A DNA stretch of 64,000 nt from Cryptomeria japonica (Eukaryota > Streptophyta > Pinopsida > Cupressales > Cupressaceae), in the NCBI RefSeq assembly GCF_030272615.1, contig NC_081414.1, positions 340,546,502-340,610,501 on the forward strand, given 5' to 3'. Shown one piece after another: positions 21,864 to 33,483 of this stretch. Position 1 is the first letter of the stretch, and each line of letters begins with the position of its first letter. The position numbers and the translations under genes were made by a program. Under the pieces are notes generated by a model that was given only the letters and a program-made list of their open reading frames with translations, ran no database searches and had not been told where the DNA came from.

Positions 21864-23360
21864 TCAAGCAAAGTTGATTTTCTTTTCTTTGAAGAATTTG
21901 ATAAACTTTGATTTTTCTTCTTTTGTTAGAGATTCTGTTAGGTGTATGTTTTTAGCTTCTTCTTCTATACCAATGTTGATTGATTGAGTGGGCTCAATTA
22001 ATATGGGTGATCTTTCTTGATAATGTTCAGGAAGAGTGTCAAGTCTCCCATCTTTAGGTGCCTTAAAAAGTTTTTCACCCTCAGATGCGTCCTTTATTTT
22101 GTCTTTATTGTGATCTATTGTTGCCATTGACTGGTTTTCAGCATTAGATCCTTTATTTCTTTCATTTTTGTGACTGAAAGACTTGGCGCCTTCCTGATTG
22201 CATATATCATTACTTTGTTTGCTGGTAGAATCTATTTCTGGATTGATTGTACATAGGTAATGGATAATGGATTCATCATCTGGAAATATGGGTAAGTCAT
22301 GGTGTCTAGGTTCATCCCAATCTATGAGATCAAGAAATTTGAGTGGTAAAGAGTCATTGGGTGGGTGGAGGATAGCTGCGGTAAGTTTCATTATAGAGGA
22401 ATCATTAAGGTTATCTGGGATATTGGATAGATTAATGATATTGTCGATGTATTTGATAGTATCATCTTCCATGTAGACTTTCTTGTAGTGTCACTGCTCA
22501 TCTTCTTTGGCTTCGAAGATATGTTGTGGACCAAATTCAAGCAGTCTAGACTATGTGCCTTGTCCTTCTTGAGAAAGGGGTGTATTAATAATACTCTCAG
22601 GAATATCTTCAGTAACATTTGAACAACTGCCCCATTCATAGTCATTAGAATCAGTCTCTGAAGTGTTGTCCCAGAGTCTTTTAGTGCTGCTGACAGGTAT
22701 GTTGTAAGGTGAAAAGATATCCCTGATAATTGATACCAGTTTGATAGTTTTTTCTAATTCCGTATCAGATCCTTCTTGTACTCTTTGCATCTATTCATAT
22801 ATTGTTTCTCCTTGGGGAGTAGTAATTGCTTTAGGAGGTGATTCCACCTTGCCTTGAATGGGTTCTTGAATATGGTGTACTTCCTCATAAGATGCTTCTT
22901 CTCTTTGAATGGCCAACTCCTCTTGTTGTTTGTCTTTTTCTTGGTGTTCTCATTCTTACCTTATTGTTTCTACTGCTTCATGTAATGCCTCCTGCCATGA
23001 TTCCTCATTGTATTTATTATTTTCTTTCCACTAAGGTTTTTGATATTTGTTCTTCTTTTTCCTTGGGGGTAGACTGTGTCCATATCCCAATCCTATTTTG
23101 TCCCTAGAAAATTATGAAGGAGGGTCCAATGGTTTTGTAATGCCTTCTTGATGTTTGTCTATAGGTCCTTTGCTATTGTATCCCATTCATTGCATGATCA
23201 GGAATCCTTTTCCATACTATTGTGTTGGTATAGTCACCTCCATAGTAGCAGCTCCGACTTCTTCATCATCCTTGTATAGCCAACTAAGGATGTCTTTCTC
23301 TTCTGATTTATGTGCTAGTGTGCCTAATTGGATAAATTTTCCATCAAACTTGGTGATGGG
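21864..23360 (-). pseudogene. E1 protease-RT linker region
   Basis: Frame shared with protease and RT, with several stops. It has charged, helical and low-complexity character (LTKEEKSKFIKFFKEKKINFA just before RT; WQEALHEAVETIR-like and QREEASYEEVHHIQEPIQ near 22900). Long poorly conserved linkers at this place are normal in Tat polyproteins. No separate domain recognised. The piece TIKLVSIIRDIFSPY (about 22705-22760) is the source type of the scrap at 2664-2714. Confidence 0.6.
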
Positions 23361-24125
23361 CTATGCTTCTTGATGTTTCGATGCAGAAGGTTGCCCATGA
23401 GTTTTTGGTGAAGTTGGTAATTTGGTTAGACACATGGGTTTGAAAGAGTATTCTCCCCTACCTTGCTCTTTGATTTTCATCTTTTGTTTGAAATCCATGG
23501 ATAAATATTTGAGCTTTTCTTGATGATGATCTGGTGTTGAGGAAGTTTGGGCTTCCCTATTGTGTGGAACCAATCTATCTTGGGCTGCCCCAATGGCATT
23601 GTAATGTTGAAAGGGGTTATTGTCAGCTGATATAGAAATCTCCTACCCATTATATGGGAATTTGACACACTAGTGGTAGGTTGACGATACTGCTTGCATT
23701 TCATGTATCCAAGGACGACCCAATAAAATATTATATGTGAGGTCTATGTCTAAGACTTGGCACATAGTGTCCCTTTGTATCGGTCCTACCTGAATAGGTA
23801 ATATTATTGTTCCCTTGGATGATCTTTCTTCATCATCATATTCTTTGATGGTGATCTTTTTGTGTGGATCAATACACTGTTCAGAGAAGACTAATGCATG
23901 GATAATTTTTAAGGTACAAATATTGAGATCGGCTCCTCCATCTATTAATACTCTTTTAACTAGATGTTTGTAGACTAAGACTTCAATGTGAAGGGGAGTA
24001 TTATGTGGATGGATCAACGAGATATTATCATGCTCAGAAAACATGAGATTATGAGGCCTTGTCATGTGAGCCACCATGGCTTCAAATTTGTCAATATTCA
24101 GATCTTGAGGTACATTTGTTTCCAC
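23361..24125 (-). pseudogene. E1 aspartic protease
   Basis: Retropepsin-like protease. VKRVLIDGGADLNICTLK carries the active-site Asp as DGG, and YNILLGRPWIHEMQ is the flap-distal ILLGRPW motif typical of Gypsy proteases. The open segment runs from Met 24125. The continuation to 23361 is in frame across stops and is part of the linker. Confidence 0.8.
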
Positions 24126-24249
24126 CAGTGCTTGTTCCAGGATGTTTTTTATGTTTTGGCGAAAGTTTGTGTAACTCGACTATGGATATTTGAGTAGGGG
24201 TTCTGCACAGTTGACTTACCAAATCATATTGAGTCTTTGGAATAGTATT

Positions 24250-25720
24250 TTATTTTGATGTATGCCCTTTCAAGACATATTTTTGAGCTCTGGTGGTTAC
24301 ATTGATCGATTCATGTTCGTGTCTGTGTTTGATTTTAATGACATTTACTTGATTGTCATCTATCAATATATGATTGATGGTGTTATTGTATACGTAATTT
24401 ATGTGAGCTCCTCTAGTATCATTTGATGATGAAGCTCCATCCTTGTTGTTATTTGGAAGAGTATTTTTAAAGGTGTCATGACCACCATTTATCTTGAGAC
24501 CATCGACCATTAAATCACCTCTATCAATCATGTCTTGAATGTTTTTAAGCCTCATGTAATCATTTTTTTGATGTCCTTTGTTTCGATGAAAATCACAGAA
24601 GTGTGTGTCATTCCACCAAGGTGGTTTGACTTGGGGTTCAAAGTTGTTTATAGTTGGTAATGTGATAATCTTGTTTGCTAGGAGTTCTTAGAATGCTAAT
24701 TCTAAGGATTGCCCCAATGGTGTGTAAATGTGTTTATTTTGAAAATTGTTGGTGTTACCCCTTGAATTTGGATTAGGTTCTCGATATTTGTTTTTGCCCT
24801 GGTATTGTTGGTTTTGTTTGCATTTGAAGGTCTTGGATTGGTATTTGGTGTATAAGTACTAGTGCTTTGGTTAACATTCTTTTGATTCTTGGCAGCCTAA
24901 GGATTACCAGGTGAAGACAATAATGGTTGTTTAGATTTTATATCATTAGCATCAATTCCTCCCTCGTAACCAGTGTTCTTGTTTTTGGTCCTAAATCTGG
25001 ATTTGTCTAAGGTGTTGTTGTGTTGGTTGTTGAAATGAGAGTTGAATGAATTAGCTCTTTCTTTGAAGAACTTCAATGTTCCTTTCTTAATACATGCCTC
25101 CTCTACTTGGATTCCGTTTTTGATCAACTTGGGAAAAGATGGTATGCATTGGAGCTTGAGTATGTAACTCATCTCACTATTCAGATTGTCGATGAAAATT
25201 TCCATTTTTTCCTTTTTGGGCACATCTCAAGGATATCTTGAAGCCATCTATCTCGAATGTTGAAGAAACACCATGAATGTTTCATTATTTTTCTATTTGG
25301 TATTACATACATCTAGCATGGTGATTGTGTGTTGAATATTGTAGGAGTATTGAGTGGTAAATTTATTGACCAACTCATCAAAGGATCTAACGGGAGGTGT
25401 AGGTTTGGATAACCACTACATTGTTTGGCCTCCCAAGCTTCTTGGGAATAGCCTCATTAAATAGGTGTAATCATGGGCAAATTCAAGGCTCATGGTACAA
25501 AACTCCCGAACATGATCGCGAGGATCACTCTTACCATCATATTTGTCATATTTGGGTATGTCTAAATTCGGGGGAAAATGTATCATGTTCAATCTTCTGT
25601 CAAAGGGGTAAGGACAAATTTCATTTAAGGAATACTATACTATGATCCCCTGTTGCATGTCTTGTATTTGGCTTTGCAGCAATTGCATTTGTTGTGTAAG
25701 AGAAACCATGGGCGCATTTG
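24250..25720 (-). pseudogene. E1 gag
   Basis: Retrotransposon Gag: coiled-coil start (LTQQMQLLQSQIQDMQQG), capsid-like core (FPPNLDIPKYDKYDGKSDPR, HVREFCTMSLEF, DELVNKFTTQYS, MASRYP), then MEIFIDNLNSEMSYILKLQ and a basic C-terminus. A degenerate knuckle of CX2HX4HX4C type (CDFHRNKGHQKNDY, last Cys changed to Tyr) lies at about 24558-24597, followed by MRLKNIQDMIDRGDL. Frameshift and stops are present, and the 24250-24555 part is in a different frame. Confidence 0.8.
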
Positions 25721-26979
25721 TTTGCCAAGGGAAGGGTTATTCCCTTTCGTTATCCCTAGGTTAGGCATGGATGTGTTCTGGTATGGTTTTTGTTCAGGTA
25801 TTTTTTTTCAGTTTCACGTATTTCCTTTTCTCTCTATTGTTCTTGAGAAGCATAATTTCGAGACCTTGTCATAAAGATTTCAGCGTCAAAGTCTTTTGGA
25901 ATCCTAGCTCCTTTTCTTGTTAGCATGAGCATGTATTTTTTTTTGTTGACCTCTATGAGTCTTTCCATAAGTTTTTGAAATGAGGCGCTTTCTTAACATT
26001 ATTTGAGGAGCTACTTAGTAATCTATGTTTCCTCTAGATTTGGATACTCGAAAGGATTTGATAATCTTTGACCCATACTAGACTCTGGTTGTGGTTCACT
26101 TTACTTCTTTCATTGAGAGTGAGTGACAACAGGCATCTAATAGAAAGTTTCTATGACAAAGGGGATGAACTCCTCTTCTTTTTTTTTTTTTGGGGGCAGG
26201 GGTTGGTGGTTGAAATTGAGGTATGTTACAAGTGATGCAGACTTCCGAGAAGAAAGCTAGGTTGATCTTTCCTCCATGATTTAAGTGTTAACTGAATGTT
26301 GATTTTTGGCAAAAGGCCCTACTTCTTAATGGTTCTGTGTCAAATTCATTTGACATGTCTTGAAGATATAAGCACACATGATGGAGAAATGTGTGATGGG
26401 ATTTGAAAAGTTGGCGATTGATGTAGAGAAATCTATTCCTTTTGGCAATTTTCTAAGAACTGATTTGTCATTTCTTCAACTTAGTGTTGTGATGAAGACT
26501 TTTTCTTCTCAAAATATGAGGAGTGGTAATACAAAGGTGATCAATGGTTTCCTTTGATTTGGTTGGATTATGATACTTTGTTTGAAAAATTAAGCCTACT
26601 TTATTAAATGAAGGTTTAGATGCCCCCTCATGACAAAGTGCGTCAAATGATATGGAATAAGAGCATTCTCGATATGGAAACTCGATTTGACAACTTAGGT
26701 TTAAACTAGGTATGTTTTGATGATGGAATCCATTTAATTGGCAAACTTTTTGATTAGTGTGATGATGTTACCTGATTTTGATAGGAGAAAGTGTTATCCT
26801 TAGCTAGTTTTGGATTCTGATAGCTGTTGTTCTAAGAATGACTTGCTTGATTGTTTAGAATATTTTCTGATGTTTTGGTTTAAGTTTTGCCTGATGAGGT
26901 AGACTAAAGATCCAAAAGGGTATTCAAAACTGATGATAAATTTTTTAAAGAATGCTCAGTTTTGCTATCTATTTTTCTT

Positions 26980-27360
26980 AGTTTTACCTATGTGCTAAGA
27001 TAGAGATTGGATGCGCTAAAGTTTGCCCTAGATGCGCTATTTAAAGCCACCAATACACTAAGCTACCTATGCTATGCACTAAACTGGAGTTTTGAATTTC
27101 GCTTATGATAGGAATGGTTATGCACTAATTTGTCTTCAGTAAGCGCTAAATTTTAGGCCCAAAGCGCTACAGTTTGCCCCCAATACACTAGGCTGATGCT
27201 TCAACGTGCTACTATGGTACCTAAGAGCGCTAGTGAAAAGTTGCCAAATGTTCAGACTATTATGCGCTATTTTTAAAGATGAATGCACTAAGTTTCAGCT
27301 TTGATGCACTTAATTTAGATTTAGATGCGCTAGGATATTGCTCCTATGCGCTAAACTGCT
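26980..27360. repeat. Degenerate short repeat, core ATGCGCTAA
   Basis: About 20 variants of (G/T)ATGCGCTAA, AAGCGCTA, ATGCACTAA and AATACACTA scattered through 380 bases with no fixed period. Fewer copies recur at 28860-29090. The reverse complement of the core forms the patch at 6419-6740 on the other side of E1. Confidence 0.75.
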
Positions 27361-27643
27361 CTATTTGTTCTATTTTTTGCTTTTCTAGAAATTTTTCAAC
27401 ACTTGTTTAACTTGAATGGATGATTTTCTGAAGTATAAAATGCAAACACAGCATGAAAAAGACAACCATTGTTTTGCCTAATCTAAACAAAGAGTGTATG
27501 TTCTATGAGGATGTGTTCAAACCCATAATGTTTTCATAGGTTTGGAACAAATAAGACAAATTCAGATAGACTCTTTATTCAAATGTCATCAACAATACCA
27601 TAGCCCACTAGTCTCGATACTCCGTCAGCTCAAACAACTGTGT

Positions 27644-27659
27644 CACCCCCTAGGGGGTG
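27644..27659. other. 16-bp perfect palindrome in the E1 leader
   Basis: CACCCCCTAGGGGGTG reads the same on both strands, a GC-rich island in AT-rich leader sequence. Confidence 0.85.
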
Positions 27660-29155
27660 TTTGTTTTTTTGCCTTTTGCTAAAAATTAACCCATAGTGAA
27701 TTGCTTCACAATTGAGTAGCTATCTTGGGAGATGTATGGTGAGTAATCTTAGGGGCAGATTCTTCCCCACCCTTGCACTATGATATTGAGGATGTCTGGA
27801 TATTGACTCGGCTCAAGGTTTCTATTTCTAAGGTTTGTAATCAAGCTTCTTGTTCGATCTTCAGTAATAAACTCCCTCGGGAGGCTTCCCAACCTTTAGA
27901 ACAATGACTTTACGTATCATAAAGATACTGGGGGAAGGCTAATCACTAAGGAAAACCATTGAAGGGACTTTTGTCACCCTCCACTTTTGATTATAGTGGG
28001 TTGGAACACTTGGTGATAAAGTCATTTCCCACTTAGGTTGTTCCCTTCTCACCGACCATTTAAATGGTGCTCTAAGAGAAACTCGGGAGGGCAGGTCTGC
28101 TAAAGGTTGTAAATTGTTGAAATACTAAAAGCGTAAGAGTGGTTTGGCTTTTTGATCACCCAGTTAAGGGGAGAGAATATACCTTCCACTTTCGAGGCAA
28201 GGCACAAAATGATTCTTTTTAATCTTACAATTTAGTTGTTTGCTAAGTCTAGTGGGAGATGTTGCTCCAAAAAGGCATGGTGTTCTTTTTATTTTTCAAG
28301 TCAATGATTTTCTTAATCTAAGTAATGAAACCCTGGTTAACAAAGAAATTCTTCGAGATGGTCAACAAAATAAATTCGATAGTGGAATGATTTCCCTCTT
28401 TTGCTTTATCTATAACTTGAAAACAAGTGAGGTTCTTTGACTTATGCAAGAAAATGTAATGGATCCTTTTAGACACCAAAGGATGGTGAGGTTCTTTTTA
28501 AGGCTTTGCATAAATAAAGTTTGTTTTGTTCTTTTTAAAGCCCAAAAATGAAGTGTTTTCTCTTCCTATGAAAGCAAGGTAAGGTTTTGTTTGTTGTTCT
28601 TTTTAAGTTACCCAAAAGAAAATGAGTTCAATTTTACTAATGAGGAGATGAAGAAAACTTTAAATAACTAACTTAACCAAGTTAGAAATAAAAAGTTTAA
28701 TCACAAGCCTAAACTTAGTAAAAAAATCTCCTGATCCTACAAACAAACGTTAGTTACCTGCAATATAAAAACCAGTTAGAAAATAGAATTTCAAGGTGGA
28801 CTTCTACAAGTCTATTTTTTTGTCTCTATTATAATTTTTTTTCTCTCTCTGTCTTTTATGCACCAATCTACAGACCAGATGAGCTAAAGGATGGTACAGA
28901 TGCACTATACTATTGTATTTATATGTTGTGCAGATGTTTTAAAGCATTGAGACCTACATGAAATAGAAGAAATGCTATGCGCTAAGTTTATTGCCGGACG
29001 CGCTAAAGGATGGTCCCAAAGCACTAAACAGTAAGCAGGATGCACTGAAGGACAAACCGGATGTGCTACAAAATGGTATCCACATGCTAATTCAACTTTT
29101 CTGTGTACCTATAAAGTTAGTCGTGCCTCAAAAATGATTCGATAAATGGGGTTAT

Positions 29156-29173
29156 GCCCCATGATGGGCACCA
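29156..29173 (-). other. Primer-binding site of E1
   Basis: In element orientation TGGTGCCCATCATGGGGC, four bases from the LTR end ACACA. It resembles TGGCGCCCACCGTGGGGC, which I recall as a common primer site in plant Tat Gypsy elements, with three C-to-T type changes. Which tRNA it matches I have not verified. Confidence 0.65.
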
Positions 29174-29177
29174 TAAA

Positions 29178-30628
29178 TGTGTGCAGGAAAAGTGGTGTGA
29201 TGAAATGAAAAATATGAATTCAAGACTTCTCCACACACCAATGGGACTCTTGGTGCAAGTTACGGAGCTATACAGAATAACTCAACTTCCCAAGGGATGT
29301 TCCATTGTTCTCTATCTCACAAGACCCCTCAAGCCAATTCCTTTACTCTCAGATCACTAAGCAAAGTGACTTAAGGATGACAATCATGAGAATAAGGGAT
29401 GTTTGATCAATCTAACATGAATGCAATCCTAAATATGTATGATATTAACAAATATGAATTAAAATAGCATGAATATGATGATAAGATGAAAGGATTAGTA
29501 AAAGAACTATCCTAACAAGATACACTAACTTAATATGGTTATTTATGATAATAGAAATGCTTCTAAAATATTTATTAGATTATTTCTATTCAAAAAGTGA
29601 CTAAATGCTTTTATAAAATGACTAGATATGGATTAGATGTATAAAACTTGGATGATGAGTAAAATGTCTATAAGTTTGATACTAAAGACTTGGATATGAG
29701 AATGAGAGAAGAAGGGCTCTATTTATAGGAAAAATAGAGCAATGGATGGTCAGGATTAAATGATCTTATCAAGGGCCAGGATTGAAAGTTATCAATCCAT
29801 GTTTACAATTCTCACCAATGAAATGGTGACAATTGTCAACATAAGATTGCTTGAGAGGAGATGCAAGAAGCATTAAATGCTTGAGAATACCTCATGGTTA
29901 CCTTAGGAGGTAAAGGTTAAGGTTAGGTTAGGGTTATCCATTGGATAAATCTTTTACCCAAGAGGTAAACTCTTGTGAAAGGGTTAAAGAAATAACTAAG
30001 GTTAAAGCCATCAATGCTTGATGATACCCTTGGGTTAGATGAGAGTTGAGTTGTAGAGAAAGTCTCTAACCATGCAAGAAGGTTGAGTTAACCTGTAATG
30101 GTTTGGAAGAATTTCAAGGTTAACTTGTTGAAGACATAAAGCCTTTAATGGTTTTCAAAGACTTTGAGGGTTTGAGAAGTGACTTCCCTTTGTTTAGGGA
30201 TGTGACAATATTTAGTAGATGGGTTAGGCTAATTTAGAAGTGATTAGAAGAATCTAGAATGGGGTTTAGAGAGGAAAGTGGGTGGAGGGTAATTTTAATT
30301 AAAATAAATTTCTTTATTTCAACAAAAATAGATGCAATTTGCATAAATGCAAGTGGTAGATTTAAATAAATAAATTAGATTTATTTATTTGAAGTGAACA
30401 ATTTAATTAAAAAGAGTAGAAAGGGGATTTAATTAAATAAAGTGATTTATTCAATTGAATGAAATGAAAGGCCTAGGTGAATTTAATTAAATAAATTGAA
30501 TAACTTATTTAATCAAATAGATGAATGTGAATGATTTAATTAAACAAAATTCAATTAAATAGATGAATGAGGTTAAAATGAATATTAAATATTCACTTAG
30601 GAAAGTGGTCATTTTTTATATGTCTACA
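29178..30628 (-). repeat. 5' LTR of E1
   Basis: 1451 bp, uninterrupted, matching 2447-2476 plus 4444-5843. Element-sense ends TGTAGACATA...GCACACA. TATA box CTATAAATAG on the minus strand near 29720. A small insertion or duplication around 29760-29785 distinguishes it from the 3' LTR. Outer flank CTAAC. Confidence 0.9.
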
Positions 30629-32143
30629 CTAACCATATCCGAAATCCAATTAGAAAGCATTGGGATTGATGCAAGGAAATATATTTATGTTGCAGATGAG
30701 AACTTTAAGGAAATTTACAAGGCATGTACTGAATTTGGTGAAGGGTATCATGTGGAGTTTTCTGATTTTCTGATTCAAGACGGACTTCTTTTCGAAGGTG
30801 GACAATTGTGCATACCAAAGTGCTTAATGAGGACTAATATCATCAAGGAAAAATATAGTGGAGCTATGGCAGGTCATTTTGGTTTGGACATGACACTTGA
30901 ATTGGTAAGGAGGCAGTACTTTTGACCCAAATTGCAGGTCGATGTACGAAAGTTTTTAGATACATGCACCATTTTCCAAAAGGCAAAAGGAAGAAGTACT
31001 AATGCTGGTCTCTATCAACCCTTACCCATTCCCTCAAGACCTTGGGAAAGTGTGTCACTGGAATTTGTAATGGGTTTACCTAGGACCCAAAAGGGGTTTG
31101 ACAGTGTATTTGTGATAGTGGATAGGTTTAGTAAAATGGCACGTTTCTTACCATGTAAGTCTACTAGTGAAGTATCTTATATAGCAGATTTATTTTTCAG
31201 AGAAGTAGCAAGGATTCATGGATTTCTATTGAACATAGTGTCTGACAGGGATGTCAAATTTGTTGGCCATTTTTGGAGAACTCTATGGAGGAAACTTGGC
31301 ACCAATATGTCCTTCTCATCAGCCTATCATCTACAAACAGATGGGTAGATAGAAGTAGTAAACTGGTCATTAGGGAATTTGTTGAGATGTCTTACAAGGT
31401 AGCATGGTGAAAAGTGGGATTCAATCTTACCTCAAGCTGAGTTTTCCTACAATGACATTGTAAACAGAAGCACAGGGAAGTCACCATTTCAGATTGTGTA
31501 TGGATTGCATCTAAGAGGAGTATTGGAGTTGATAAAAATACCCCATATGGATCCCATAAGAGCAGATGGTGAGAGGTTTGTTGAAGCTGTAAAGGAAGTA
31601 CATGAGCAAGTCAACATAAAACTTCAAGTCATCAGAAAAGGAAAGAGGTATAGTTTCAAGTTGGAGATTTAGTTTGGGCAAATTTGAAGAAGGAAAGTTT
31701 ACCCAAGGGAAAACACACTAAGCTCATGCAAAGGAAAGTAGGACCATGTCAAATCTTGAAGAAGTTTGACACCAATGCTTATGAAATTCAATTAACATCA
31801 TACCTTGGTATATCTCTTATTTTTAATGTTTGTGGTCTAACTCCTTTTAAAGGTGACTCTAATGCATTTAACTCACAGAAGATCCTAGAAGAAGCAATAG
31901 ATATAGATCTTCCCAAACATGAGCCACCTAAGCTTGAGAAAGTGTTGGACACCAAGATTGTAAATAAGACCAAAAAAAATGAGTAAATACTTGGTCAAAT
32001 GGAAAGGAAAACTAGACTTTGAAGCCATTTGGTTGGATGAAGATCAGATCAAGAAGCATGGCACTACATTACGTGACTTCATCTCAAGTGGACTTGAGAT
32101 TCATGCACCCCAGGAGTATGGTGTAGGAGCACCTCATGGCTAA
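30629..32143 (+). pseudogene. Chromovirus E0 integrase and chromodomain
   Basis: Plus-strand continuation of the frame broken at 2446: TISEIQLESIGIDARKYIYV, then integrase with a zinc-binding part (AGHFGLDMTLELVRRQYF; CTIFQKAKG, second Cys lost), core (LEFVMGLPRT with Glu for the usual Asp; NIVSDRDVKF with Asp; IEVVNW with Glu) and QAEFSYND. After a frameshift near 31665 come DLVWANLKKESLPKG and SLIFNVCGLTPF. A second frameshift near 31980 leads into a chromodomain, KVLDTKIVNKTKKNE then YLVKWKGKLDFEAIW. It ends QEYGVGAPHG with stop at 32141. The chromodomain places E0 among chromoviruses, where it is thought to direct integration to heterochromatin. Confidence 0.9.
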
Positions 32144-33478
32144 GAAAATAAGAGAAATAAAGGATAAAGGACACGCATGATAATCTGACTTTTCAATCTA
32201 TGTAATAGGGTAGTCTTGTTTGTTTTTATGTCTGAATTGTTTGTAATAAACCCCACCTTGTTACCCAATGACATGGATTTGGCAAGATGATAAGCCACCA
32301 TGGGCATATGGGCCTAGGGGTATTTGGCTGAGTATTTTATAGGTTTTTATGTGTTGTATATGTCTTAGGAAGGTTTAGGAAATGTTGAAGCATCTCTAAG
32401 TAGGTGGATTTAACATATGTTAAAAGTTGCTCAAACTTGACAACTTTGTTGACAACTTTTAATGACAACTTTTGGTTAAAAATTGCAACTTCCTTCCAAT
32501 GGTCACCTTGGTTCAAAAGGTGGTTGATAACCATTGAGTAAGGTATGAAATTTCATTCCCAATCATCATTGGGAGGAGAGAATGATAGATAATTATTTTG
32601 TAAACTTTTGGCATCATTGACGTAATATATTTCTGAGAATTTCGTACAATTTTGTTGTTCTACATGGTGTGTCATATTGTATGATAATTTTGAAATTAGG
32701 AAAATAGTGGGATGTATTAGAGTGGAAAATAACCTTTCAAATGCATCAAGTCTGAGGTCCTAATTCACCAAGACAAGGAAGAAACCAGCAAGTTTTTGGA
32801 AGTGTTCTAGATTTGGCAGTTTTACTTAGGGTTTTACAAAGAAATGGCCTTATCTTGTTGATCCTTCATTGGTGGTTCATGGATTTGGAGGGGATTCAAG
32901 TATGGAAAAATTATTTTAGGATTTTGAAGGTCTTTTTTAGGTTAGGACCAGTTGGAGGTGAGGGTTTGATGCATTAAGGTGGGCAACTCCATGTGGCCAC
33001 CGTGTAAGCATAAGCAAACAGGTCTCACATCAAGAGTTAAAGGTCTGATCATGGCCCAAGACTTAAGAATTAGTGTATTTTGAATGGTCTAAGAGTTTTC
33101 CTTGAGTTTTTTTCGTAAGTTAAGGTCTGGGTCTTCACACTCCTTTGTAAATTAGGCCTAATTAGGTTATACTGGTCTCCTAACCAGTACAAAGTTTGGA
33201 TTCTTGTGTTCTCTATCGGAAAGAACCCTTATGATATACTTTGTAACTTCCAAAAGGGTATCCAAATATGGGATTTTTTGTCTGGTCTTTTGGATAAATA
33301 AGGAGTTAAGTATGTAAAACCAGTTTGGTAGGGCTACTAGGTTTTGTAGGCCTTGTTGCAATAATTACCCAAACCGGTGGAGGGAACCAGAACTAGATGA
33401 TTGAAGGAGGTCTCCCTAACCTAGGGGATTTCAAATAAAACTTTAAATATCCATTATTTCATTGGATAAGGGACCAAA
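32144..33478 (+). repeat. Probable 3' untranslated region and LTR of E0
   Basis: Non-coding sequence directly after the E0 stop. A purine-rich stretch (AAGAGAAATAAAGGATAAAG, 32149-32168) could be its polypurine tract, and a TATA-like TATTTTATAGG lies near 32332. The LTR limits are not visible, because E4 interrupts the sequence at 33484 and no second copy is in the window. Confidence 0.4.
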
Positions 33479-33483
33479 CCATT

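Larger units (their letters stand above)
25721..29155 (-). other. E1 long untranslated leader
   Basis: About 3.4 kb between primer site and gag without a credible gene on either strand. It holds the GCGCTA-type repeat patches (26980-27360 and 28860-29090), a 16-bp perfect palindrome at 27644-27659 and a T-rich run near 26180. Some Tat (Ogre-type) elements have an extra gene here; I see none. Confidence 0.65.
2447..30628 (-). mobile_element. E1: Tat-lineage Ty3/Gypsy element with nested insertions
   Basis: A 28-kb span bounded by two direct LTRs (2447-5843 and 29178-30628), with flanking CTAAT (2442-2446) and CTAAC (30629-30633), a target duplication with one transition. The minus strand carries, in order from the right: primer site, about 3.4-kb leader, gag, protease, RT, RNase H, a second archaeal-type RNase H, and integrase. 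An antisense PMD gene, polypurine tract and 3' LTR follow. The dual RNase H and the antisense extra gene fit the Tat lineage. E2 is nested at 7078-15032 and about 2 kb of foreign pol sequence sits in the 3' LTR; without these E1 would be roughly 18 kb. Confidence 0.9.

Noticed and set aside
29154-29360. 68-codon frame at the start of the E1 5' LTR
   Set aside because: It spans the primer site and LTR end and is interrupted in the other LTR by the pol-fragment insertion; it has no protein character.
30563-30628. Start of the E0 integrase frame at Met 30563
   Set aside because: These 22 codons are E1 LTR sequence; the chromovirus frame really enters from 2446, across E1.
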